27,579 nucleotides of DNA from Falciphora oryzae (GCA_000733355.1 JNVV01000095.1:44807-72385), one strand, 5' to 3'. Shown: positions 8,269 through 18,259, numbered from the stretch's first letter. The notes: generated from the letters alone by a model not told the origin. Numbers and translations are program-made.

Positions 8269-11200
8269 ATGGTATGTTGTGAAGATTTGAGAACTCAATC
8301 GATATCATGGAATCCTAATTCGGTCAAAACCACAGGACTCGCAGCTGCAGCTGGAGCAGGCCATCCGCGACGGGGATATTACCCGAGTCGAGGAGAGCTT
8401 GAGACGCGGGGCTGATGTCAACAAGCGCGTCGACGGGCAACTGCCGGCCTGTAAGGCTATCTCCGACGGTGAGGAGGATATTGCTATTTACCTCCTCCGT
8501 CACGGGACAGATCTGTCCCTACTACCTCTCCGTCCGCCCGGCAGCCGTCGTGGGGCCCGACCGCGGCCGGCACCTGGAGTGCCGGATGGATTCTTCGCCC
8601 ACTTCTTGCGTTCCGCCAAAGATGCCGCTTCCTCAGTCGCTGTCTCAGCTGCCATGATATGTGGCCTCTTTGCACTCCTTTACTGGCTTCCCAATCGGGC
8701 AACCCGACACATCCGCGACATCCTGAACCCCTTCACGCCGCTAGGCTCCGAGTTTGTCCATCTCTTCAAATCGTCCCTGCCTTGGCCGACGCAGCCGTTC
8801 CAGGGCCGGAGGAATTTGATACTGTTGCTCGGGATCTACGGACTGTCGCACCTATTGCATGGGACGCCCAAGGCCGCGGCGGAAGCCTTGCTTTCCTGGA
8901 GCCTGCGGGGCGTATTTGGCCGCGTTCTGGTGTCCTGTGCATCCGACGTCATGATCGAATGGGGACTCCAGCTGGCCCGTCGATCCCGCGAACCTGCACC
9001 TACCGTATTTGCGGGACTCGAAGTTACCGAGGCCTTCCTCGCCTCGGGTTTCAAGAGCGAGCAGCTACTACTAGCGCTGCTAGAGCGAGGACTCTTCTCG
9101 ACGGTCTATGTTGAGAAGTCAGTCGTATCTACACCCGAAAATGGTCTCGTTGCGGCAGTCTGGAAGGTTTGCGCCCATCAAGGGTACATTACGGCGATCC
9201 AAGAACTCATGAATCTGGGGGTTCCAGTCGATTTTAACCCATACTCGTATGAGCGGCTCTATGACTCTGGCTCCGGGAGGATGGAGAACACAGCTTTATC
9301 AATGGCAGCTTGGAGGAGAGATGTCCGGCTCGTGGAATTCCTCTTGGGTCGGGGAGCGGACGCAAATTCCCGGACTTCGCACAGTGGCGCCACGCCTTTG
9401 ATACTTGCGCTTCAGCAACGACCGCCTTCGACGGACAAAAATCACGAAATTCAGCGTCTAGTTACACTCCTGATCGATGCGGGAGCAATGGTAAACATAG
9501 CAGACGACGACGGTCGAACTGCCCTCAGTTACGCTGCAGAGTTCTCCAGCACAGAGGTGTTTGGTGCTCTGCTTCGACATGGCGCCGATCCTCGTGTCGT
9601 TGACTTGAAGGGCAGTGCTGCCGCACATTACGCCTGCCGGCAGACGGATGCAATCCATTTCATGGATCTCCTACTTGAATATGGGACTATCGCCGAGCTG
9701 GATATCCCGAACAATAATGGCTACACACCTTTTCTTTTTGCCGTCTCGATCGACCGAGTCGACCTTGCAGATCGCCTTATCAAGGCCGGCGCCGATCCTT
9801 TTGCGGTTACAAGCGATGGTCTGACAGCCTTGCAACTTGCGGCCCGCTATGGACCTGAGGAGATGCTCAAGCTCCTCCTTCGCGTGGGAGTCGATGTCAA
9901 CGCTGGCACTACGAAAGGCGAGACAGCCCTTGTTCGCGCATGCCGTCGGACCTTTGGACGCGCCCTTCCCGTATCATTACTCCTCGAAGGCGGGGCGGAA
10001 ACGAACGTGGTGTCGCAGCACGGTTTCCCGCTGCACCTTGCCTGCAGGTGGTCCTCGTGTTGCTGGAAGGACCCGCACGACTATTCTGATCAGCTAGAGA
10101 CTATTCAATTGCTGATCAAACACGGCGCGGAAGTGAACGCAGAGTACACAGATGAGAGGATGCACGAGAGCGTTGAAAGAAACGTCACACCAATTGGTTT
10201 AATTGCATCTCACGCGCCAATTGCGATCAAGGCCAAGGCCATCAGGATCCTGCTGGAAGCTGGAGCCAAGCCAAATGGGCTGGATGACCGACGGCGCCCC
10301 GCCCTCCTCGCTGTGTGTTCAGAGAGTTGCTACGTTGACTCCGAGGGCTCAGCGGAGGCTGAATGCATAGAGCTGCTGCTTCTACATGGAGCCGACGTCG
10401 GCATCAAAGACTACCGAGGCATGACCTGCTTCCACCACGCCGCCGGGAGCAACAACTTTCGCGCCATGGAAGCTTGCCTGGAACACCTACCTATCCGTCC
10501 CCATCGGCTTGACATGAAGGACAGCCTCGGCCGCACGCCGCTTCACATAGCTTGCGACAATACGCACTGGATGAGCCAGGCAGACTACCGGGAGTGGTCG
10601 CGGCACATGAAGTCCGGTAATACAGCCTGTGCCAATTGGCACGTCTCTCTAAAGTCGGGCCTCACCCTCCGCCTCTTGCGGATCGGAGACGCAGACCCGT
10701 ACGAGGAGGACACCAACCGCGCAACTGCTCTGCACATGGCAGCTAAGGCTGGGAATCCCCGCATCATGGCCATCTTGCTTTTATGGACCGGATCTTCACT
10801 TCTTTACGACTTTCCCGACCGCTGCCAGCGTCTGGCCTTCCACTACGCTGTCCGCTCTGCTGACGTAACACAAATGTTGCTCCGCTACTACCAGTACAAC
10901 GCCGTTATCCATGACGAATACTTCGATGTAGTTCAGTGTGGTGAGGAAAAGGCTAGCCCTCTCGTCCATATAGTTGAAGAGATGCTCGAGCGAGTTGGTG
11001 AGGAAATGGCCAAACGGAGGCACACAGCCGCTCACCCTGACGCTATGTGGGACGAGCACAAGCATCCTATGCCGTGGCGGGTGGGCGTGTATAACAGCCG
11101 CGACCAGTTCGGAAACACACCGCTCCACTACGCGGCCGTGGCCGGCTGTGTCGGCGTCGTGAGACTATACACGGATGTGCCCGGCGTGGACATGTCTGTG

Positions 11201-11425
11201 ACCAACAACGACGGTGAGACGGCGCTGGATTTTGCCATGGCCCATGGGCACAGGAAATGTGCCGCGGCTATTCTTGAAAAAGCCCCGGAAATGGGGCGCG
11301 GCATAAACCTTGATAATGGTTTCGCGACTTCGAAAGATGTGCTTCCATGTCGGAAGGCCGCAATGGAGTTCGTCAAGGAGCTTGAGAGAACGAGCATTTG
11401 GGGGGTGTATGGGGAGGCCATTTAA
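8269..11425 (+). CDS. Ankyrin-repeat protein with internal hydrophobic segments (1030 aa, 2 exons)
   Basis: Proposed join(8269..8271, 8336..11425). The long frame extends upstream of its first start-like codon as a good ankyrin repeat ('QLQLEQAIRDGDITRVEESL') back to GAC at 8336, directly after an acceptor CACAG. An ATG at 8269-8271 directly precedes a donor GTATGT, giving a 64-nt intron and a clean phase-0 join (M-D-S-Q). One ankyrin repeat is followed by two hydrophobic stretches (about residues 100-120, 'AVSAAMICGLFALLYWLP', and 160-175), then by roughly 12 more repeats to the C-terminus ('NTPLHYAAVAGCVGVVRLY', 'GETALDFAMAHGHRKCAAAI'). Ankyrin stacks bind proteins; the partner is unknown. 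The hydrophobic insert suggests membrane attachment. No stop or frameshift is visible over more than 3 kb. Confidence 0.82.
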
Positions 11426-12057
11426 AGGTACCGTATCGTGAAATTATTAGGTTCTGTTAAATGCGATGGCGTGACGACTTCAACATATATTCGTATTAAT
11501 AGTCCAAGATTTATTTCTGCCTTCCAACTTTAAAACCCCCTTTTACCACAAACTCTTTAGTGTTACGACCATGTCGGGGGGATGCCTCAATAGAGGGGCG
11601 GCCAGAAAAGGAGGCCGTTTTGGTAAGCAGGCCTGTGCCACCAGACAAGTCTACGTCTCGTGAAATACGGATAAACCACGATACTAGGCTCGTTGNNNNN
11701 NNNNNNNNNNNNNNNNNNNNNNNNNNNNNNNNNNNNNNNNNNNNNNNNNNNNNNNNNNNNNNNNNCCAAGCCCGGCCTTACCCCTTTTCCGGCACACTCG
11801 CCGGCCGAACGCACAACTACCACCCGCAGCGCTTCACAACGCCCCGGCGTATATATACGCCCTACCGCCGATCGCCCGCTCACTAACAAGGAGCGCCGGA
11901 ATGCGGCCCGACCCCCGTGTGCCTTCGGGTTTAATCTGTTAGCCGCCTTGATAGCAGCACTATAGCCTGGTGTAGATAAGCTTAGGTAGCGCTAGCACGT
12001 CGTATGCCCCTTGGGAGGCAGGGACTGGTAGATCCCAACTATACCGACGTTAAATAT
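11426..12057. other. Intergenic DNA with assembly gap and possible LTR fragment
   Basis: No gene seen. Bases 11696-11765 are N (unknown sequence), so both translations across it are meaningless. TGTTACGACC at about 11560 resembles the 5' start of many fungal Gypsy-type LTRs, and a TATATATA motif lies near 11852, but I found no matching 3' end or target duplication. Treat the LTR idea as weak. The gap probably marks a repeat the assembly could not cross. Confidence 0.35.
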
Positions 12058-12077
12058 ACTCACTCACTCACTCACTC
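12058..12077 (+). repeat. (ACTC)5 microsatellite
   Basis: Five tandem ACTC units just upstream of the dynamin-like fragment. Confidence 0.8.
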
Positions 12078-12084
12078 GGTTGCC

Positions 12085-12534
12085 GAGGTGATGGCAAGAA
12101 CGACCCTCGCGGCCCTTCGTTATGCCGCCCTGGAAAAGACGCTGGGCGGCATTTCCGCCACCGTTAGCGAGGCCGTTAAAAGGTCCAAACGGCAGGCTAA
12201 CGACAAGGCGGACGAGCTCCTGACGTCCCACTACGAGGGCCACCCAATCACCTACAACCACTACCTCACCGATATAGTGCAGAAGGCCCAATCGGAGCGT
12301 CGCGCGCACGCAGTCGAGCGTACCATTGCCTCGTCCATAAAAAAACAGCAGTGTGGCGTCACTTAAAAATGCTCGGAAAGGCTCTGTTGAAAGCGATACA
12401 ATTTTCATGGGCGATGTTGCGATGCTTTGCAAACGGTTCGAGGCCGAGTTATTGGGGCCGGACATGGAGAAGCAGGCGAGCGGCCAGGTCGTTGACTACT
12501 CGGAGGCAAACTACAAGGCAAGTATAGGCTCTCT
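12085..12534 (+). pseudogene. Dynamin-family GTPase fragment (stalk/GED region)
   Basis: Plus frame to 12366 reads 'ADELLTSHYEGHPITYNHYL' then 'TDIVQKAQSERR', the conserved 'HPxTYNHY(L/F)T..VQK' segment of the stalk in fungal dynamin-like (Mx/Vps1-type) proteins. After a frame change around 12353 a second frame gives 'GPDMEKQASGQVVDYSEANY', matching the 'DMxxxAxxxAxDYxxAYYK' GTPase-effector helix. The GTPase domain (P-loop GxxxSGKS, DxxG) is missing, so this is a C-terminal fragment. The change of frame could be an intron or a frameshift. The AAG|GCAAGT after 'NYK' at 12515 looks like an exon end with a rare GC donor. Upstream sequence is lost in or beyond the N gap. Confidence 0.55.
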
Positions 12535-12779
12535 CATGCCCGCTGGAGGCATTGTATCGTCGCCGATAACCACGTTACCCCCACTATTGACGCGGTCTCC
12601 TAACATGAAGCTGCTTCTGTGACGTGGCTGAGCGGGCTGGTACTCACTCCAATTCGCTTGGGGATCGGTGGCCCCGACGGATCTCCCATGATCTCCTCGG
12701 GTTCTCCAATCGGAAGACCAGCAGCCAATGACAGCAGAGGGGCCGCGGCTAGGAGGACAGAGCCGGCGTCGAGGCGCAT
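12534..12779 (-). CDS. Candidate small secreted protein (59-65 aa)
   Basis: ATG at 12779 on the minus strand opens 'MRLDAGSVLLAAAPLLSLAAG', a textbook fungal secretion signal with likely cleavage after 'SLAAG', followed by a short acidic, proline-rich mature part ending 'GPPIPKR', where KR is a possible Kex2 site. Exon 1 (12779-12648) ends at a good donor GTGAGT. With the acceptor TTAG at 12600 the second exon ends at a stop at 12534, giving 65 aa; read through without splicing it stops after 59 aa. It has almost no cysteines. It partly overlaps, antisense, the tail of the dynamin remnant, which is not a functional gene. Small secreted proteins are often effectors, but no function is shown here. 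It could also be a chance frame. Confidence 0.3.
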
Positions 12780-13105
12780 GATGGAACTTGTGGGTGGCAA
12801 GTCGGACGCCTGGGTGAAGGGAGAGCCGCAACGGTGTGGCTCCGTTGCATCGCTTCCTTGTCGGCATGGTCCTGGGGGTTGCATTTCGATTTGCCTGGGG
12901 GCTTGGATTACGTGCACTACCATTGCTGTTGGTTCACGCCGTACAGGGATGTCACAGCGCCAAGCTGCACCCCGCCGCTGCTGCCAGCCCTGCATCAGGG
13001 GCTTGTGCGCTGCACGAAAAATGGTGACCAAATATGAACGTCGCAATTTAGGTTCCCCGCTCCTCCCTGCCCGTCACTGGATCCCAGCGTGGGGAGGAAA
13101 TACGG
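12780..13105. other. Spacer, no supported gene
   Basis: Several overlapping open frames exist on both strands, all with low-complexity composition and no motif. None is supported. Confidence 0.4.
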
Positions 13106-14977
13106 TCACCTTGCCAGGGGCCGGTCCCGTGCTTGACTTGGTCGGAGAGAGGGGTGGAAAGCGACGTTGACGCCGCAAGCATTGGCTACCGGCTTAGCAA
13201 AGTTGACTAGGAAATAAAAGGCTGACCGTCTAGAAGTGAACGCTCCGGGAACCCGGGCCCATTGTGCCAGTGGAGCGAGCAAAGAGCGTAGAAATCTGGG
13301 GTTGGAGGAAAGGAAGAACCACAAGTCGTGCCATTCCGCCGGGCATGTTGAGAATATCCACCGGCCTATATAGCACCTAGCCATTCCTTCCCATCGTGTT
13401 CCTATATAGAAAGCGGATGTTTGGCTGCCTCCCGGCCTATCCAGTTCTTGACCAGAAAATCTTCTGCGTATCGTGGGAGATGCTGCTACCTGTTGTATGA
13501 TCTCCTGTCTAGAGGGCAATCTGTTGCGCCAGTCTGCCTTCTTCAATGACTGAAACGGTGGCCTTCTTTCGCCCATACCGTATTCAGGATCCCGCATACG
13601 CGCTCTGTGGCAGCCCCTATTTGTCCACTGAGTCTGCGATATCCGTTGTGTTCTCCGCGCCAACTGGTATTTTGTTAGTGTCCCGACGCCCATTGCAGAA
13701 TTCCAGGCAAGGACCTGGGCGCTACCTCGTACAAGTTGGAGAAGGGAATGCCACATACAGCTGCTGAAAAGCTCATCCACCGACTCTATAATCCCAACGC
13801 TCCTGAAGTAGTAGTCGTCGTCCGGCTGGATCGCGTCGAAGTCCGGGTCATCAAACTTCAGGGGAAGAGGCGCGGCCTGCGTGTCGGTGCCGGAGGCCAA
13901 GGGCCGGGGTGGCGCGATCTCGGAAGAGTTCGAACGTCCAGACGCGATCGCCCTTGGGGTGTCGCCCAGGTCGACCATGATCTCGTCACCCCCGTGGACA
14001 GGCCGGGGAGGAGAATTGCCGGCAGAGATCCCGAGCGCCGTCTCTAGATCCCTGAGTTTCCAGCTCCGGAAACGCTGGGCCAGCAGGCTGTATTTGCCCG
14101 GGTCGATCCCGAGGTCTCGACCAAACTGGGAGCCGAGCTCGTGCTCCTCGTAGGCCGTCAGCGGACGTTTGAGCGACTCGGCCAAGTCAACAATGTGGCT
14201 AGATGCGCTGGTGCTCTGGGACATGAGGGAGGCCGTCGTGCTGACGGTTGTGTTGAAGGTCGTGCTGATGGTCGTGGTGGCTGAGGGGATGCCGAAGAAG
14301 GAAGGATCGGTGTCGTAGTCTTGACTGGTAGTCAGATGCGGGGATTCGCGAAGAATCACAAGGCACAAGGGCGCGGGCTAAGGAAGCTCGGAGCGGGCAT
14401 CCTGCCGCCTGGGGAGTACTCACAGGGTAAAGGCATCGGCCGATCGCGGAAGATGATCCTGAAGGTCTTGCGCCATTTCTCCTCCTCGGAGAAAGTCTTG
14501 CCCCACTGCTTTCGGCCCTTCAACTCGGCCAAGGCATCTGGGCTAAGGTAGCCTTCGACCGCAACAATCTCGGCAACCTCACATAATTCCTTCATCCTCA
14601 GGTGCCGGCGCAGCCCCTCTGACGATTTGCAGTCCTCCCCACAGCGGTGACAAGAATTCGCCGGTAGCATATGCTTCCGCTCTATGTGCTCCCTAGCAGA
14701 AAGCGTCGAAAGGTGTTAGTAGCGAACAGCCAGCAAGCGTTTGACATAACTCCGGGGCCCCCTACTTAAGCCTGTGGAAATCCTCGAACCCTGGTCCTAA
14801 GCAAGCGCTGCACCAAAGCCGGAACGTGGCAGGGTCAACTTGGAACCATGGGCAGGCGAACAGCGGTTGGGAGCTGAGCCGCTGTAACTTGCGGGCCTGG
14901 CCTCTCTGCGAAGCGGCTGTTCCGGCGTCCTTCCTCTTCTTACTCGAGCCCGAAACGGGGCTTAAAGTTACCGCTGC
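13106..14977 (-). CDS. C2H2 zinc-finger region, probably C-terminal part of the kinase gene
   Basis: Minus strand, in order: basic NLS-like 'SSKKRKDAG'; 'LFACPWFQVDP...RLWCSACLGPGFEDFHRLK' (exon 14977-14766); a 73-nt intron 14765-14693 (GTAGGG...TGCTAG) that rejoins in phase to give 'HRLKEHIERKHMLP'; then 'CHRCGEDCKSSEGLRRHLRM' and 'FSEEEKWRKTFRIIFRD'. This series of Cys/His units (C..C..H..H, CxxC...H) followed by 'W...F(R/K)IIF' is a common fungal C2H2-type family, likely nuclear nucleic-acid binders. Another intron lies near 14435-14325, borders unresolved: the best donor (GTGAGT) and acceptor (TACCAG) give the wrong phase. The frame then runs from 'QDYDTDPSFFGIP' to the stop at 13106, Ser/Thr-rich; its last 200 residues are less convincing. 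No stops from RIP are seen here. Confidence 0.55.
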
Positions 14978-15070
14978 CTGGAAAAGCTAAGAGTGCGAAC
15001 CGGTTAGTACTCTACCAAATCCATCCTTGCTACCAGATAATTAACACGTGGGGGGCAACAACTGAGCTAC
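14978..15070 (-). other. Proposed 93-nt intron joining kinase and zinc-finger regions
   Basis: On the minus strand a donor GTAGCT follows the kinase-frame codons for 'QLPGA' at 15071. A perfect TACTAAC branch site lies at 15009-15003, and TTTTCCAG ends at 14978. Splicing is phase 0 and continues into 'AAVTLSPVSGSSKKRKDAG', in frame with the zinc fingers. If unspliced, the kinase ends at the TAA at 15043-15041 inside this intron. Confidence 0.55.
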
Positions 15071-16377
15071 CGCCCCCGGCAGCTGCTTGGCTCGGCTCCT
15101 TGGAGACTGGGTTCCGCTTCCGGAATCCTGGCGGCGCGTCTCGTCTCCTGCTGCGGGCCGTCGCGTGCGCAGCTCCATAGTTTCGCCGCTGGCGTCGAGG
15201 TCGGTGAGAAGCATCTGCAGCCGCTCTGCTAACCCCAAAGCGGTAATCCTCTTCTTGGTTCCGGTGTGAAAGGGGTGCTCAATGACCAGCATATCAGATG
15301 CAACGAGGTTAAGGAGCTCGTCCCAAACATAATGGGTACTCTCGTCGCGCAGCTCGTCGATGATCTGCAGCTGGTAAGTAAAGTGGTATCGGGGGATACG
15401 AAATATAGCGGGCTGCCATAGGAACTACGTAATCCCAAGTAATGGAAAGGATGGAAGAGAACAACGGACCTTGCTTACGGCCGGTTTAACCCGGAAACTG
15501 GCTAGTTGGTACAGGCCGTACGGCATGATGCCATAAGTGGCACTCCTTTCGAAGAAGGCCGGATCCACTCCCCGACTTCCACTAGGCGAGATCCTTGCAA
15601 GCTCGAGGCGGTCAAATCCTGGCTTGCCACGAAAATACCACACGATAAACTCGAGCATAACGCATCCCAAGCCCCACATATCGGCAGCAGCGGCAACGGG
15701 CAAGGCAGGACGGCCATTGTCCAATTCTGGGGCGCGGTATGCGGGAGTGTAGTCGAGATGGTAGCCTTTAGTCGTTTCCTGGCCTAGGAAGCGTGCCGAA
15801 CCGAAATCTGCCAGGACCCACTTGCCGTGCTAATTGTTGGCGCTGGGGAAAATGAGGATGTTTCCCGGCTTTATATCGCCGTGGCGGCCGTAAAAAATCG
15901 ATGGGTCCTATTAAGTCCCGGCGGTTCGATTGATACCGTGGTGGACGATACCCAAAGCCTTAACCAGCCCATAAAGTTGGGCTATGATCCATCGTCCGGA
16001 AGCCGCATTTTCAGGCGGAGACGGGTTCCGCTGCCAGAATGTGTAGAGATCCCCCGCGGCGGCCCACTCAAACAACAGGTGGCAGAGGTCCCCATGGCGA
16101 AACGCTGCGAGGGGCTGCACAATGTGTGGGCTTTAAGCACCTCGGAAACGGCGATAAGCTTCGATCTCGCGAGAGAAAATAGCCTCTCGATCCCGCGAGT
16201 CATATGTCTTCAAGGCAAACCACTGGGGCCCGCCGGGTTGGCCAGCCTGCACGGAAGTTCGTCTATGGGTTAATCTCCCGGCTGATCCTGGAAAGCGAGG
16301 AGGGCTTGCGAAAGGGGAGACTTACGGTCTCGAACGCGTGGTGGCTTCTATGGATCTAAATGCGGCGTACGGTGCTG
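15041..16377 (-). pseudogene. Fungal Ser/Thr protein kinase, 3' half (broken)
   Basis: Continues the kinase frame beyond the transposon. Exon 16375-16326 gives 'STVRRI(stop)IHRSHHAFET', the end of the glycine loop and the 'IHxxHH' motif of this fungal family. An intron 16325-16247 (GTAAGT...GTGCAG) follows, then exon 16246-15479 with the ATP-binding lysine in 'FALK' (16210-16208), alpha-C 'SREIEAY', catalytic 'RHGDIKPGNIL' (15875-15877 is the Asp), 'ADFGSARF' (15806-15808 is the DFG Asp), 'YRAPEL' and 'DMWGLGCVMLEF'. An intron 15478-15371 (GTAAGC...TACCAG) leads to the helical C-lobe 'ELLNLVASDMLVIEHPF'. In-frame stops: TAG 16358, TAA 16135, TAA 15913, TAG 15910, TAG 15832 (first base on the minus strand). 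Catalytic residues remain, but the gene cannot make a kinase. Confidence 0.85.
16376..16377. repeat. Target-site duplication TG, left copy
   Basis: TG directly outside the left TIR, matching TG at 20631-20632. Removing the element and one copy gives GGA TAC AGC ACC GTA on the minus strand, restoring 'GGYSTV' of the kinase. CA/TG is not the TA typical of this superfamily. Confidence 0.6.
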
Positions 16378-16505
16378 CTGTCTGTTTAGAACCAAACCAC
16401 AGTGGGTCCAACGGACCAGGGTGCACTCCCACCCACCCCCCTCGTTTTGCGGTGAAAATCGCGTTTTTTGAGGTGACGGCCTGGCCGGATCAACTAACGC
16501 GCGTT
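16378..16505 (+). repeat. Left terminal inverted repeat (128 bp)
   Basis: Compared base by base with the reverse complement of 20503-20630: 128 of 128 match, and identity stops sharply at both sides. It includes the C-rich block CACTCCCACCCACCCCCCTC. Confidence 0.97.
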
Positions 16506-16586
16506 TAAAGCAAAGCTCGAGGATGCATCTCGAAGTCGCGCCTACCGGTATCGGGATTGAATCCACGAGGTCAGCAAAGCGATATA

Positions 16587-17630
16587 ATGGCGCCACATTT
16601 ATCGATCCAGCAAAAAAACAACGTATGCATCCTGCTCGAGCTTTGCGTACCGGCTAAACGTATAACGGCGGCGCTCAACCTCAATAAACGACGGGTTTAT
16701 GATTATCAGCGCAAGTATAAAATCACTAGCAACCCTTTCCCACCTGGGAAATCTTCTGGGAATGCCGTCAAATTACCTCACGCGGTACTGCTCGTACGCC
16801 TCTCGCTTTCTCGCCCTCCGCCGCGACGTCGTTTTTTGGAAGTGTTTGCTAATCTTGACTGCCAATCGCTGCTAAACCTGCTTAGGGATAAACCCTGCTT
16901 ATTCCTCAACGAAATGCAGTAGTGGCTGGCCCTCGAAAAGCACGTATACGTCTCGATCCCAACGATCTCAATGCGCCTAAAGGAACAAAGGTGGTCCAAC
17001 AAAAAGCTATACCACGTAACTAGTCAGCGAAATAAAAAGTTACGCGTTAATTGGGAGAGGAAAATCAGCGCGTTTACTGCCGAGATGTTCGTTTTTTGCG
17101 ATGAATCTGGGCTGGATCGACGAAATGCAGCGAGGCGTACTGGTTGGGCACCGCGGGGAGTTTCTCCTTACAAACGGCACCCTTTCGATAGAGGGAAGCG
17201 ATTTCATATCTTGCCTGCGATCTCGATCACCGGTCTCGTCTGCGAATTAATATACGAAGGCCATACAAACGCTAATGGGTTTGTTCTTTGGCTGAAACAG
17301 GATCTACTTCCTCGCATGGATAGATTCCCTGCCCCCAAAAGTATCTTGGTTATGGATAACGCGTTTTGGCATAAAGACCCTCGCGTCGAATTGGCCTGTC
17401 GGGAAGCTAACGTTCTGCTGCTGTTTCTACTACCCTACTCACCAAATTACAACCCGATCGAAGCTTTTTTTAAAAACCTAAAAACGGCTGTCAAACGTTG
17501 CGGGAAGTACGAAAAAAGCGAAAAGATATCGAAGGACGAGTTTAAGCAATTCCTACTAGATATCGCGACCGCTCGAAAATCTTGTATAAAGGCGATCAAA
17601 GGGCATTTCAAACAGGCGAAAGTGCCATAG
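16587..17630 (+). pseudogene. IS630/Tc1/mariner-type (DD34E) transposase with one in-frame stop
   Basis: Frame from the ATG at 16587 to the stop at 17628-17630, 347 codons, broken only by TAG at 16920-16922 (codon 112). The N-terminus is helix-turn-helix-like ('AKRITAALNLNKRRVYDYQRK'). The catalytic core shows 'VFCDESG' (Asp about 172), 'VMDNAFWHK' (Asp about 257) and 'PYSPNYNPIEAFFKNLK' (Glu about 292), with 34 residues between the second Asp and the Glu: DD34E, DDE_3-type. The enzyme cuts and rejoins element ends bearing its TIRs. The in-frame codon TTG at 16557 is not a credible start. Length is normal for the family, so nothing else is missing. The stop is a single transition from CAG or TGG. 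Without readthrough only the DNA-binding part would be made. Confidence 0.88.
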
Positions 17631-18259
17631 AGAGACGGCTGGGAAAAAGGCGCTGCAATTGATTATATGGAATTGTATCAAAAAGAATATGCTGAATTTT
17701 TTAGCGGCACATTGAGGTAAATCAACGTGCCGACCTCCAAGCGATCGTTAAAAACCTTCCTTGTATATATTTCGCCCGGGCTTTGCATCTTGTTACCGGA
17801 TCGAGCCCTCGTCGCTATAGCTGTCGTCGTCGGTAGGATCTTGGCTCGAAAAGGGTATCGTTTGTCGCGTTGTAGGAGGTGGTGGCGGAGGGAAGCTATC
17901 GAGGTTGTTGGCATTTATAAAGGGATCTTGGATAGGATCGCGTTAAGTAGGAGGATCTGCGGGGAAAATTAATCGTAAGTAAGCATTCCGCTTAAATATT
18001 AAGACAATTAAAGGCTCAAACCTCCTCCCGGCACGGCCTCGTTCACGTCGCCGTCGCCGTCAGCCTCGAGGGCGAGGCGGAAGGCCTCGTCTTTGACGCG
18101 CTTTTTAAGCGACGATTTAAACGCCCGCACGAGATTAGCCGGCAGGCCGAGGGCCAGGAAGTGTGCGTCGGGCATTTCCCGGATACCTTGAATGCTCAAT
18201 GATCCGTCAGAGAGGTGCCTCGAAAGGCGTTAAGCGGTTCTTTGGATTCCTCGATATTG
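17631..18259. other. Non-coding centre of the transposon, between the convergent genes
   Basis: About 630 bp, AT-richer than the flanks. A minus-strand stretch at 18199-18008 (63 codons, 'PANLVRAFKSSLKKRVKDEA') is in the same frame as the second transposon gene but lies beyond two stops, TAG at 18260 and TAA about 27 bp further. It may be the former end of that protein or a lost exon. No other motif was seen. Confidence 0.4.

Noticed and set aside
11560..11889. 108-aa and 100-aa frames spanning the N run
   Set aside because: They translate through unknown bases and have no meaning.
15041..15043. TAA as the end of the kinase gene
   Set aside because: Kept only as an alternative: it lies inside a well-formed intron with a TACTAAC branch site that continues the frame into the zinc-finger region.
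15830..16358. A-to-I mRNA editing of stop codons, known in ascomycete fruiting bodies and famous for a kinase with tandem UAG codons
   Set aside because: The tandem TAA-TAG at 15913-15908 is suggestive, but two of the five kinase stops are TAA, which a single A-to-I change turns into UGA/UAG, still a stop. CAR-to-TAR mutation explains all of them.
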